64,000 nt of DNA. It comes from Comamonadaceae bacterium. GTDB taxonomy: Bacteria > Pseudomonadota > Gammaproteobacteria > Burkholderiales > Burkholderiaceae_C. Positions 36,957-45,575 of the stretch are shown one piece after another. The position numbers and the translations under genes are program-made. Position 1 is the first letter of the stretch, and each line of letters begins with the position of its first letter. The DNA is taken from contig CANFWI010000007.1 in NCBI GenBank assembly GCA_947450675.1, positions 1 to 64,000 of the forward strand, written 5' to 3'. The notes under the pieces were generated by a model that was not told where the DNA came from, searched no databases, and saw only the letters and a list, made by a program, of their open reading frames with translations.

Positions 36957-37358
36957 ATGGACACACCACTTCGTACTGTGAGACCAAATATTGTTCAATC
37001 CATACGCGCATTTCGCGTACCGGAATTGCAAGATGCGGCGACCGAATTAGGCCATCACTTCCTGTACGCCAACCTGGGCAACGCTCAGAGCAAGCAGGAT
37101 GTGTTGGACATGATTGCGGCCCAGTACACCTTCCCCGCCCACTTTGGCAAAAACTTCGATGCGCTGTACGACTGCATGACTGACTTGGTTCACAAGTCTG
37201 GCCAACAGCCTGGTTTTATCGTCGTGCTGGAACAAATTCCAGCCAACGCCAAGTTCGACAAAGAAGCGCGCGAGCAGCTGCTGGACATCTTCAGGGATGC
37301 GGCTGACTATTGGGCGGATCGAAAGATTCCGTTCCGATGCTTCTATTCTTTTCTGTAG
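36957..37358 (+). CDS. Barstar-family RNase inhibitor
   Basis: A 133-residue barstar-like protein that should bind and block the neighbouring RNase in the cytoplasm. The family core is visible: LGNAQSKQDVLDMIAAQYTFP, HFGKNFDALYDCMTDL (helix 2 and inhibitory loop with the Asp/Glu-rich face) and the final strand IPFRCFYSFL. There is no signal peptide, as expected for an intracellular antidote. The start is ATG 36957 with an AGAAAGAGAAACGAAG purine stretch upstream. It follows the RNase gene by 69 bases on the same strand. Confidence 0.92.
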   Translation: MDTPLRTVRPNIVQSIRAFRVPELQDAATELGHHFLYANLGNAQSKQDVLDMIAAQYTFPAHFGKNFDALYDCMTDLVHKSGQQPGFIVVLEQIPANAKFDKEAREQLLDIFRDAADYWADRKIPFRCFYSFL

Positions 37359-37566
37359 CCCGCTCCCCAGTCATCGGCCAAGGGGATCGGGCGAATGAGG
37401 CCCAGCAAGCAGTGGATGAAGGCGGCGAAGTGATGCCGACCGACAAACTGATCGACGTGTCACCATTGGCACTTCGCATGAGCAGTCCCTTCAACGCAGG
37501 TTATTGGATGGCTGCCGCTTAAAGCTGCAGCGTTCCATGGCCCGTGGTGAACCGCCACGCTTGCAC

Positions 37567-37596
37567 AAAAAAGCCCGCTCTTGAGCGGGCTTTTTT
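37567..37596. terminator. Strong bidirectional intrinsic terminator
   Basis: A-run, then GCCCGCT-CTTG-AGCGGGC, then TTTTTT. It sits between the convergent barstar and ksgA genes and has A/T tracts on both sides, so it can end transcription in both directions. The A-run is on one flank and the T-run on the other. Confidence 0.92.
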
Positions 37597-37623
37597 ATGC
37601 GCAGAGTCGTCAGATACGCGCGA

Positions 37624-38463
37624 TCAACTTGATTTAGCCACGATTCCAGCGGCTGACACCGCCTGCACCAACGCGATATATTCGGCCACCGGCACTTCTT
37701 CAGCCCGGCGCTGAACATTGAATTCACCGCCAAACCCGCGCTCCTCCAACCAGCGGCCTAGCGTGTGGCGCAGTAACTTTCGGCGCTGGCTGAAAGCCAC
37801 TTGCACCACTTCGCTGAGCAACTTCACCTCCAGCACCGCTGGCTCGGCATGCGGCACCATGCGCACGATAGCGCTGTTCACACGCGGCGGCGGATCGAAA
37901 CTTTGCGGCGGCACCAACAGCACATTGGCCATGGCGTAGCGCCACTGCAGCATGACGCTCAACCGGCCGTAGTCTGACGTTGAAGGACGGGCCACCATGC
38001 GGTCAATCACTTCCTTTTGCAGCATGAAGTGCTGGTCTTCGACCACGTCGACCACCTCCAGCAGATGAAACAAAATGGGCGTAGAGATGTTGTACGGAAG
38101 ATTGCCAACCACGCGAAGTTTCATGGCCCCCACGCTCCCCACTGCGTGTGGTTCGCTGCCCCCCGAGGGGGCTGAGCCGCAGATATCTGCGGCAAGCGTG
38201 CGGAAGTCGACTCTCAGCACATCACCCTCGACCACGGTGAGTTGCGGATGCGCACGCAGTTGTTTGGCCAAATCACGGTCGAGCTCAATCACCGTGAGAT
38301 GCCCGAGCCGCTCCACCAAGGGCTGCGTCATCGCAGCCAGGCCGGGGCCGATCTCGACCATGGGATCGCCTGGCTTCGGATCAATCGCTTGGATGATGTC
38401 TTCAATGATGCCGCGATCGGTCAAAAAATGCTGACCGAAACGCTTGCGTGCTATGTGTTTCAT
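37624..38463 (-). CDS. rsmA (ksgA): 16S rRNA dimethyladenosine transferase, with in-frame repeat insertion
   Basis: Dimethylates two adenines in helix 45 of 16S rRNA during 30S maturation. It has 279 residues, with [11 protein letters not shown], the SAM site [14 protein letters not shown] and the catalytic NLPYNIST motif. Between [11 protein letters not shown] and [10 protein letters not shown] lies an extra Gly/Ser/Pro-rich stretch (residues about 89-113) encoded by a GC-rich repeat (38125-38200) that has copies elsewhere in the window; reading frame and catalytic motifs are kept. It lies downstream of surA, with another partial repeat copy in the 61-base gap. pdxA, often placed between surA and ksgA, is absent. 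Confidence 0.95.
   Translation of the reverse strand: MKHIARKRFGQHFLTDRGIIEDIIQAIDPKPGDPMVEIGPGLAAMTQPLVERLGHLTVIELDRDLAKQLRAHPQLTVVEGDVLRVDFRTLAADICGSAPSGGSEPHAVGSVGAMKLRVVGNLPYNISTPILFHLLEVVDVVEDQHFMLQKEVIDRMVARPSTSDYGRLSVMLQWRYAMANVLLVPPQSFDPPPRVNSAIVRMVPHAEPAVLEVKLLSEVVQVAFSQRRKLLRHTLGRWLEERGFGGEFNVQRRAEEVPVAEYIALVQAVSAAGIVAKSS
38125..38200 (-). repeat. GC-rich interspersed repeat, copy 1 (inside ksgA)
   Basis: Read on the minus strand it contains CAGCCCCCTCGGGGGGCAGCG and ends with GCGTGGGGGC. The core is a near-palindrome and the outer ends resemble an inverted CACGCTT/AAGCGTG pair. It matches copies at 38479-38519 and 50563-50668. It lies in frame within the coding sequence. Confidence 0.85.
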
Positions 38464-38478
38464 GCGGTTTTATTTTTC

Positions 38479-38519
38479 TCGGGGGGCAGCGCAGCACACG
38501 AAGTGGCAAGCGTGGGGGC
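38479..38519 (+). repeat. GC-rich interspersed repeat, partial copy 2 (ksgA-surA gap)
   Basis: Reads CTCGGGGGGCAGCG, then a variable stretch, then GGCAAGCGTGGGGGC. It corresponds to the right part of the repeat; the left half of the core palindrome is missing. It occupies most of the leader between the surA stop and the ksgA start codon. Confidence 0.8.
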
Positions 38520-38524
38520 CATAT

Positions 38525-39919
38525 TTAATTTCGAAATTCCACATACGCCCGGCCGCGCACATCCTGCACCCACTGGTTGAAGGCTTCGTCTGTTTTTCTC
38601 GCACGCACGATGTTGCGAGCGCCCTCACGCTGCTCACGCTCGGTGAGAGCTCTCTCACGTCGCTCCAACACCTCAATCAAATGCACGCCGAAGCGCGACA
38701 CCAACGGGTCAGCCACCTCGCCAGGTTTGAGCTGGTTCATGACCTGCTCGAATTCCGGCACGAACATGCCGGGCGTGGCCCAACCAAGGTCGCCACCGTC
38801 TTTGGCTGAACCATCCTGGCTGTTTTCCCGTGCGAGTGTCGCGAAGTCGGCCTGTCCGGCGGCAATGCGACGTTTGTAATCAGCCAGTTTGTCTTTGGCA
38901 GCTTGCTCTGTCAGTTGGGGGCTGAGCCGCAGCAAGATGTGCCGCGCATGCGTCTGCGTGACGCTGACAGACGCCGCTTCGCGCTTTTTGTCGATCAACT
39001 TGATGACGTGAAAACCTGCACCGCTGCGCAATGGCCCTGCCAAACCGCCGGCCTGAAGGTCGCGTGTGGCGTCGACAAACAGCGATGGCAAACGCTCGGC
39101 CGGGCGCGGACCGAGTTCGCCGCCGCCAGCAGCGCCAGGCGAATCGGACATCTCGGCGGCCACCGCGGCAAACGCCTCACCAGCGCGAATACGCGTCATG
39201 GCGCGCTCGGCTTTGGCTTGCAGGACGTTGACTTGCTCGGGCGTGGCCGTTTCTGGCACCGCCACCAAAATTTGGGCGATGTTCAGCAGCTCAGGGCTGC
39301 TCAGGGCTTGTGCGTCACGCTCACGCAAGAACTGGTCAATCTCTTGTTCACTGACCTTGACGCGCGAATCGACTTCCCGTTCGCGCAGCCGGACCAAGGT
39401 CAACTCGTCGCGCAGGTCAGCCCGAAAACGCTTGTAGTCCACGCCATCCGCCTCGAGGCGACGTTTGAAATCATCCAGCGACAGCTGGTTTTGTCGGGCG
39501 ACGGTAACGGCCGCCTGATCGATCGCGGCTTCATCCGGACGCACATCCAAATCACGCGCCAATTGCAGCTGGGCACGCTCCACGATCAGGCGCTCGAGGA
39601 CTTCGCGCGCGAGCTGGTTGCGCGGCGGCAGAGCGCCTTGACGCGAGAGTTGCTGCTCAATGCGAGCCAGACGGGTCTGCACTTCGTTGTTGGTGATGGG
39701 CTCGGAATTAACGACCGCGACGATGAAGTCGCCGGGACGCGAGTCCGTGCCTGCAGCAGCAGCCGGCGGCAGACTGGCGGCCCGGGCCGCACCCGGCAAT
39801 CGCAAGGTTTGCGCGTTCACCGGCAGCATCAGCGCAGCCAACGTCAGCGCCACGACGAGCCGACTCAGGTCACCCACGCTGGACTGAACCGAAACGGATG
39901 GAGGAAAGTGCTTAGTCAT
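38525..39919 (-). CDS. surA: Periplasmic peptidyl-prolyl isomerase / outer-membrane protein chaperone
   Basis: A 464-residue SurA that escorts unfolded outer-membrane proteins, including its neighbour LptD. A signal peptide (LVVALTLAALMLPVNAQ) precedes the N-terminal chaperone domain (IVAVVNSEPITNNEVQTRL). Two parvulin domains follow: one with LNIAQILVAV...GGGELGPR and a second with ARHILLRLSP...GGDLGW. The C-terminal helix ends near AYVEFRN. ATG 39919 is used because it overlaps the lptD stop by eight bases and gives a correct signal peptide; the frame extends to 40153 inside lptD. The order lptD-surA-ksgA is conserved in proteobacteria. Confidence 0.95.
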   Translation of the reverse strand: MTKHFPPSVSVQSSVGDLSRLVVALTLAALMLPVNAQTLRLPGAARAASLPPAAAAGTDSRPGDFIVAVVNSEPITNNEVQTRLARIEQQLSRQGALPPRNQLAREVLERLIVERAQLQLARDLDVRPDEAAIDQAAVTVARQNQLSLDDFKRRLEADGVDYKRFRADLRDELTLVRLREREVDSRVKVSEQEIDQFLRERDAQALSSPELLNIAQILVAVPETATPEQVNVLQAKAERAMTRIRAGEAFAAVAAEMSDSPGAAGGGELGPRPAERLPSLFVDATRDLQAGGLAGPLRSGAGFHVIKLIDKKREAASVSVTQTHARHILLRLSPQLTEQAAKDKLADYKRRIAAGQADFATLARENSQDGSAKDGGDLGWATPGMFVPEFEQVMNQLKPGEVADPLVSRFGVHLIEVLERRERALTEREQREGARNIVRARKTDEAFNQWVQDVRGRAYVEFRN

Positions 39920-42386
39920 AGTTGGTAAACCGGCTGGGCGGTGCGGTCTGCTCGCGCAGGAGTTGGTATTTCGGAATATTGGCGCGCAGCGCTTGGAGCG
40001 GGTTCTCGCCAATTCGGGCAAAGCCAGTAAATTCAAGCTGGAACATGAGCTGGGTGTTCCCAAGCTGTGAAATTCCAGCGGCAGTGATGATGGGCGTGCG
40101 CTGCAGCACGACACGACCAATCCAGCAGCAACCATCATATTCAAAGCCAACAATGGAGTTAACCAAGGTTTTGTCGAGCATGCTGTAGTTCAAGCGCCCA
40201 ACGCTGTACCAGCGTCCGCCGCCTTGGCCACGGCCTGCGCCCAGGTCTTCGCCCTTGTCACCCCAGAGGTCATTGATCGGCCATTGCCAACTGACACCGC
40301 GCTGATCGCTGACGCCGACCTGCTTCAGATAGGAGACGTTGATGACACGGTAGTTGCTGGGGCTGTAACGCACCCCAAAGCTGCTGCGCTCAACTTCGCC
40401 GAGTTTCTGGTTGTATTGCCCTGTCGCGTCAGCTGACCATTCGCGGGTCCAGTTCGCAGTCGCACCGAGCAGCAGGTCACTCAGGCGGTCTGTCACGGGC
40501 GGATTGCCGGGGGCCAGCGTGACGAGCTGGTCTTCAAAGCGCAGGCGTTGGGCCACGCCAAAGCGCACCAGCTCCGCCCCGCTGGCCGGGTTGAGTAATC
40601 GCGAGGTCACGCCCAGCGTCAGCAAATTCGCGTCCGAAACCCGGTCATTGCCGGCAAAGGCGTTTTCTGTGAAGACCGTGGCGAAATTGAAACTGTTCTG
40701 GCCGGTGTCGTAGACCGGCAAGAAGTTTTGGTTGCGGTACGGCGTGCGCACGTAAAACGCGCGTGGCTCTAGCGTTTGCGTGAGATTGCGGCCAAAGACA
40801 GACGCGTCACGCTCAAACTGCAGCCCGGCATCCAGACTGAAGGTCGGCACCACCACATTGGCAGATGTGGCACCGTTAGTGGCCAGTGGCCCATCGAATT
40901 GATAGCTGGTCGCCCTCAGTTGCAGCTTTGGCGTGATGTAGCCGGCAGGCCAGAGGAACGGCCGGCTGACTTCAGCCCGTGTAAAAGCCCGCTGACCATT
41001 CGCCGGAACGTAGCCTGGAACGCTCGCAGCCGAGAAACCGGTGAAGTCGCCGTCCACCGACCAATCAAAGCCGCTCAGCCCCGCCAGCGGCACATTGCTG
41101 CGGGCATAACGTGCGGTGATTTGTGGCAGACGGTCGTAAGGCGGTGAAATGACCGACGCCGGGTCTTGCAACACCTGCCATTTTTGCACCCGAAACCCAG
41201 TGGTCAGGAAGCCTTTACCCCAAGTCAGGTTGAGGTCGTTGTTCAGCAAACGCTGCGTCAGAGTGCTGCCACCCAAACCGTTGCCACTCAGGCTGGTGCC
41301 ACCAAAGCCAGCAAAATCACGCCAGTAGTTGTCATCGCTGACGCGATTCAATGTCAGGCCAACCCCGATGTTGCCAATACTGGAAAGACCCGTATTGAAA
41401 ATGCCGTTGTGCTGATAACCCAAAGACCAGCGATCCTGGTTGCGCAGCAGGTCAGCGGGCAAATAGCTGGCAAGCACCGTGCCCCGGTAAGTGGGTTCGA
41501 GATAGCGGAATTCTCCGGCTAGGTTGATACCGCGCTTGTTGGTGTAGGTCGGTGTCAGCGTGGCATCGCGATTCGGCGCGATGTCGAAGTAATAAGGTGT
41601 CGTCAAGGCGAAGCCGCTGACTGAATCGACGGCAAAGGTGGGCGGCATCACGCCGGACTTGCGCTTGTCACTCAAAGGAAAAGACAGCGAACCGGGCCAA
41701 TGCAGGATAGGCACGTCTTTGAAGCGCAGGGTCGCACCCGTGGCAACACCGATTTCTTTGGCAAAGTCAAAGGTGAAACGCTCGCCGGTCATTTGCCAGT
41801 CGGGCATCCAGCTGTCTTCGTTGCCACGCTCACAGGTCGTGTAAGTGGCGCGATTCGCTACAAAGTGTTTGTCGTCAACAAAGATGATTTCCGCGGCTTG
41901 CCCATTGCCGCCTGCCAAAAATCGGTAACTCGGTTGCGTGAACGTGCCCTCAAAGGTGTCTAACTTCACCTCCAGTGCGGGGCCCCAGAACAAGTTGCCC
42001 GAATTGCTGATGCGCACATTGCCGCGCGTTTTCACCAGGTCGTCGGGCTGAAAGTATTCCAGCTGGTCAGCCCGCAGCGAGGTCTTGCCGCGCCGCAATT
42101 CAGCGTTACCGTAGAGGGTGGTTTCAAGGCTGGTGCGGCCGGTGATCTGGTCGCCAAAGACAAAGGTGGGCACTTCCTTGCCGGGCCCCTCGGGCTGTGT
42201 GTCGGCCAGTCGCGGCGAACTTTTCAGCGCCGGTCGCAACTCTCCATCAGGCAGACGGGTTGGCAAGTTTTGCGCGTGCAAAGGCGCACCAGTCATGAAG
42301 CCCAGCGCGATCAATTTGACCAAGCTGCGGACGGCATACCCGATGGGCGCGAGAATGAGGGGAGTGTGAGATGCAGAACGCATCAT
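39912..42386 (-). CDS. lptD: LPS-assembly outer-membrane protein LptD
   Basis: An 824-residue outer-membrane translocon that inserts lipopolysaccharide with LptE. After a signal peptide (SLVKLIALGFMTGAPLHAQ) come the periplasmic OstA jellyroll (VFGDQITGRTSLETTLYGNAELRRG region) and a ~550-residue beta barrel. The conserved CC pair of the family is seen near the C-terminus in EYDGCCW, along with an N-terminal-side Cys in YTTCERG for inter-domain disulfides. Two adjacent ATG codons (42386, 42383) could start it. Divergent from the AmgK-like gene with a 44-base gap. Confidence 0.95.
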   Translation of the reverse strand: MMRSASHTPLILAPIGYAVRSLVKLIALGFMTGAPLHAQNLPTRLPDGELRPALKSSPRLADTQPEGPGKEVPTFVFGDQITGRTSLETTLYGNAELRRGKTSLRADQLEYFQPDDLVKTRGNVRISNSGNLFWGPALEVKLDTFEGTFTQPSYRFLAGGNGQAAEIIFVDDKHFVANRATYTTCERGNEDSWMPDWQMTGERFTFDFAKEIGVATGATLRFKDVPILHWPGSLSFPLSDKRKSGVMPPTFAVDSVSGFALTTPYYFDIAPNRDATLTPTYTNKRGINLAGEFRYLEPTYRGTVLASYLPADLLRNQDRWSLGYQHNGIFNTGLSSIGNIGVGLTLNRVSDDNYWRDFAGFGGTSLSGNGLGGSTLTQRLLNNDLNLTWGKGFLTTGFRVQKWQVLQDPASVISPPYDRLPQITARYARSNVPLAGLSGFDWSVDGDFTGFSAASVPGYVPANGQRAFTRAEVSRPFLWPAGYITPKLQLRATSYQFDGPLATNGATSANVVVPTFSLDAGLQFERDASVFGRNLTQTLEPRAFYVRTPYRNQNFLPVYDTGQNSFNFATVFTENAFAGNDRVSDANLLTLGVTSRLLNPASGAELVRFGVAQRLRFEDQLVTLAPGNPPVTDRLSDLLLGATANWTREWSADATGQYNQKLGEVERSSFGVRYSPSNYRVINVSYLKQVGVSDQRGVSWQWPINDLWGDKGEDLGAGRGQGGGRWYSVGRLNYSMLDKTLVNSIVGFEYDGCCWIGRVVLQRTPIITAAGISQLGNTQLMFQLEFTGFARIGENPLQALRANIPKYQLLREQTAPPSRFTNYD

Positions 42387-42430
42387 TAATATGAGATAAA
42401 CCCGGTTTGTCGATTTCCGTCTGATTATCC

Positions 42431-43567
42431 ATGACCCTCTCTTCTTCAAGTGCGCCCCATAACCCGGACGATGTAATGACCACCACTTCAACCATCGCTT
42501 GGAGCGATCCTGCGCGGGCGGCCGCCTTTGCCAAGTGGCTGACCGCCACCAGTGCAAGTTGTCAACTAGACACCGGCACACTGCGCCTGGCTTCGGCTGA
42601 CGCCAGCTTCAGGCGCTACTTTCGGATTGACCAAGGCGCCGGCAGCTGCATCATCATGGACGCCCCGCCGGCGCAGGAAGACTGCGCGCCTTTCGTCAAG
42701 GTGGCGGCGCTGATGGCGCAAGCCGGACTGAATGCGCCGCGCGTGCTGGCCTGGGATCAGGCGCAAGGCTTCATGCTGCTGAGTGACCTGGGCTCGCAAA
42801 CCATGATGGACGTCATCAAGCAGCAGGCATCGCTGGACATCGTGCCGCAAAACGGCGAGTTCATCCACCAGCTGTACATGGACGCTGTGGACGCCTTGAT
42901 TCAATGGCAACTGTCGTCACGGCCCGATGTTTTGCCGGCCTATGACGACGCCCTGCTGTCACGCGAATTGGCGTTGTTCCCGGACTGGTACATCGCCCAG
43001 CACCGCGGCATTGCCGTCGACTCAGCGCTGCAAGACAAGCTGGCTGGTTTTTTTGCGCAAATCAAAGACAGCAATCTAAATTCTTTGGGTGGTGCGCGCG
43101 TGTTTGTGCACCGGGACTTCATGCCCAGAAACTTGATGGCAGCAAGATCGGTCGAGCAGCGCCCAGCGCTTGGCGTGTTGGATTTCCAAGATGCCGTCTA
43201 CGGCCCGATCACCTACGACATTGCCAGCCTGATGCGCGACGCTTTTTTGAGCTGGGATGAAGAGTTCGTCATCGACATCACCATCCGTTACTGGCAAAAA
43301 GCTCGCAAGGCCGGCTTGCCGGTGGGCGATGACTTTGGCGAGTTTTACCGAGCGGTGGAGTGGATGGGCCTGCAACGGCATTTGAAAATCCTCGGCATTT
43401 TTGCGCGCCTGACCTTGCGTGACGGCAAGCCGCAGTACTTGGCAGACACGCCGCGCTTCATCAAGTACGCCCGCAGCACCGCCTCGCGTTACCGCCAGCT
43501 CGGGCCGCTGATGGTCTTGCTTGACGAGATTGAAGGCAACGAAACCCGCATCGGATACACGTTTTAA
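42431..43567 (+). CDS. amgK: Aminoglycoside phosphotransferase-fold kinase, probable AmgK
   Basis: A 378-residue kinase of the APH/choline-kinase fold. The catalytic loop is VHRDFMPRNLM and the metal-binding segment is LDFQDAVYGP. Its divergent position next to lptD and its length match AmgK, the anomeric MurNAc/GlcNAc kinase of the cell-wall recycling path, which supplies MurNAc-1-phosphate to MurU. In Pseudomonas amgK and murU are adjacent; here murU is at 12020. The start is ATG 42431 or 42476; neither has a strong ribosome site. The stop overlaps the rsmE start (TAATG). Confidence 0.85.
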   Translation: MTLSSSSAPHNPDDVMTTTSTIAWSDPARAAAFAKWLTATSASCQLDTGTLRLASADASFRRYFRIDQGAGSCIIMDAPPAQEDCAPFVKVAALMAQAGLNAPRVLAWDQAQGFMLLSDLGSQTMMDVIKQQASLDIVPQNGEFIHQLYMDAVDALIQWQLSSRPDVLPAYDDALLSRELALFPDWYIAQHRGIAVDSALQDKLAGFFAQIKDSNLNSLGGARVFVHRDFMPRNLMAARSVEQRPALGVLDFQDAVYGPITYDIASLMRDAFLSWDEEFVIDITIRYWQKARKAGLPVGDDFGEFYRAVEWMGLQRHLKILGIFARLTLRDGKPQYLADTPRFIKYARSTASRYRQLGPLMVLLDEIEGNETRIGYTF

Positions 43568-44307
43568 TGGCCGCCCGTTTTTTTGCCGATGTGCCGATGG
43601 CAGCGGGCGCCGCCTTGAGCCTGCCGGACAGCACCGCGCGCCATGTGCAAGTGCTGCGCATGCAGCCCGGCCAAAGCATCACGCTCTTCAACGGCCAAGG
43701 CGGCGAGTGGGACGCCAGCATCACGCGCATGGGCCGCAGCGATGTCGACGTCTGCTTGGGCGCGCACCACGCGAGCGAGCGCGAAGTCGGCCGCAGCGTG
43801 CAACTGGCGATGGGTATGCCAGCCAACGAACGCATGGACTGGCTGGTTGAAAAAGCCACCGAACTTGGCGTCAACAGCCTGCAACCGCTACACACCAGCC
43901 GCAGCGTGCTGCGCCTGTCCGGCGAGCGCGCCGAAAAAAAACAGAACCACTGGCAGTCCGTCGCGGTGGCGGCCTGCGAACAATGCGGTGGCAACCGCGT
44001 CCCAACCGTCGCGCCGGTGCGCGATCTGGCGGCTTGGCTGAAAGCCCTGCCGGCTGCCACGGCTGAGCAGCCGGTGCTGCGCTGCCTGCTCTCGCTGGCC
44101 GAAGGCACACAGCCGCTGGCCGACGCGCTGGCCCAACTGCCAGCCAACGCCGCCGTGTGCTTTTTGAGCGGCCCTGAAGGCGGTTTGAGCACACCAGAGG
44201 AAGCCTTGGCCATCGCCAGCGGATTTGCCCCAGTCACCTTGGGGCCGCGGGTATTGCGGGCAGAAACCGCCGCGCTGACCGCCTTGGTGCTCGCCTTGAA
44301 TCACTGA
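43567..44307 (+). CDS. rsmE: 16S rRNA (uracil1498-N3)-methyltransferase
   Basis: A 246-residue SPOUT-class methyltransferase that modifies U1498 near the decoding site. It shows RHVQVLRMQPGQSITLFNG in the N-terminal PUA-like part. The C-terminal trefoil knot has MDWLVEKATELGV, CEQCGGNRVP, the SAM loop LSGPEGGLSTPEE and LGPRVLRAETA. All family motifs are intact. It is coupled to the AmgK-like gene by a one-base overlap. A long G/C-rich coding bias gives several antisense open frames that are not genes. Confidence 0.95.
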   Translation: MAARFFADVPMAAGAALSLPDSTARHVQVLRMQPGQSITLFNGQGGEWDASITRMGRSDVDVCLGAHHASEREVGRSVQLAMGMPANERMDWLVEKATELGVNSLQPLHTSRSVLRLSGERAEKKQNHWQSVAVAACEQCGGNRVPTVAPVRDLAAWLKALPAATAEQPVLRCLLSLAEGTQPLADALAQLPANAAVCFLSGPEGGLSTPEEALAIASGFAPVTLGPRVLRAETAALTALVLALNH

Positions 44308-44353
44308 CCGCCGTCGTTCTCAAACAAGGTTGGTCGACGGCCCCAGCAAGCTC

Positions 44354-45544
44354 ATGTATAAACGCGAACTTATGAATCTCAATCTCTGGCTCCTCACGCT
44401 CTGCCAAGGGCTGTTCTTAACCAACAACGTCACCTTCATCGCCATCAATGGTTTGGTCGGGCTGAGTCTGGCGCCGCTGGGCTGGATGGCGACCCTGCCG
44501 GTGATGGGCTATGTGGTTGGCGGGGCGCTGTCGACCGGCTTGGTGGCAAAAACACAAAAGCGCTTTGGCCGAAAAACCTCGTTTCAGCTGGGTTTGGCCG
44601 TGGCCATGGGCTCAGCGCTGTTGTGCGCTTGGGCAGCGTACACCAGCCAGTTTTGGCTGCTGGTCGGTGCCACCTTGATCGCCGGTTATTACAACGCCAA
44701 TGCGCAGCTGTATCGCTTTGCGGCGGCCGAATTGGCGGTGCCAGCTTTTAAAGAAAAAGCCGTTTCGCTGGTGATGGCGGGCGGCTTGATTGGCGCTATC
44801 GCTGGGCCGAATTTGGCGGCCTACACGCGCAACTTAAGCGTCGTGCCGTTTGCCGGCGCTTACCTGGCTTTGGCCGGCGTGGCGCTGCTGGCGATGCTGC
44901 TGTTGGCCGGCATCCGCTTCCCACCGGTGCCCGTGCAAACCGCCCATTCAGGCGGCCGGCCACTGGGCGTGATCATGCGGCAACCGGCCTTCATCGTGGC
45001 GGCAGCGGCCGGCGCCTTGGGTTACGGCGTGATGAACCTCTTGATGGCGGCCACACCGATCGCCATGCAGGTCTGCGGCCTGGCATTCTCGGACACCGCG
45101 CTGGTCTTGCAATGGCATGTGATCGGTATGTTTGCGCCCGGCTTTTTCACTGGCCACCTGATTCGCCGATTTGGCACCTTGCCCGTCATGGGTGTGGGTC
45201 TGATGCTGAACATTTTGTGCGTGATGGTGGCGCTGTCGGGCGTCAGCTTGCACGAGTTTTTGGTGGCGCTGTTTTTGGTCGGCATCGGCTGGAATTTTCT
45301 GTTCACCGGTGCCACTGCGCTGGCGCTGACGACGTACCGCCCGGAAGAAAAAGACAAAGCGCAAGGCGCGCTGAATTTCTGCGTTTTTGCGGTGCTGGCG
45401 ATGACCTCATTGGCCTCCGGCGTGTTGGTCACGACGCAGGGCTGGCAGCTGCTCAATCTAGGGTCGCTGCTGCCGCTGGCGCTGACCGGCGCAGCGCTGG
45501 TCTGGCTGGCTTGGCAGAAACGACGCCCAGCCGCACTGGCTTGA
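44354..45544 (+). CDS. Major facilitator superfamily transporter
   Basis: A 396-residue inner-membrane transporter with about 12 hydrophobic segments. The first is LWLLTLCQGLFLTNNVTFIAI, and the loop 2-3 motif appears as TGLVAKTQKRFGRKTSF (G-x-x-x-D-R-x-G-R-R variant). ATG 44354 is used; an in-frame TTG at 44330 would precede it. It follows rsmE by 46 bases and is convergent with the M20 peptidase gene. No substrate-specific motif is recognised; drug or metabolite efflux and uptake are equally possible. Confidence 0.88.
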   Translation: MYKRELMNLNLWLLTLCQGLFLTNNVTFIAINGLVGLSLAPLGWMATLPVMGYVVGGALSTGLVAKTQKRFGRKTSFQLGLAVAMGSALLCAWAAYTSQFWLLVGATLIAGYYNANAQLYRFAAAELAVPAFKEKAVSLVMAGGLIGAIAGPNLAAYTRNLSVVPFAGAYLALAGVALLAMLLLAGIRFPPVPVQTAHSGGRPLGVIMRQPAFIVAAAAGALGYGVMNLLMAATPIAMQVCGLAFSDTALVLQWHVIGMFAPGFFTGHLIRRFGTLPVMGVGLMLNILCVMVALSGVSLHEFLVALFLVGIGWNFLFTGATALALTTYRPEEKDKAQGALNFCVFAVLAMTSLASGVLVTTQGWQLLNLGSLLPLALTGAALVWLAWQKRRPAALA

Positions 45545-45575
45545 AAAAGCCGCAGGGCTGAAGCGCCTGGCGCGC

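Noticed and set aside
37310-37522. 70-codon open frame overlapping the barstar 3' end
   Set aside because: No ribosome site, starts inside the barstar gene and has no recognisable motif.
36278-37600. Prophage-derived origin of the barnase/barstar genes
   Set aside because: No phage genes nearby; both flanks are housekeeping genes.
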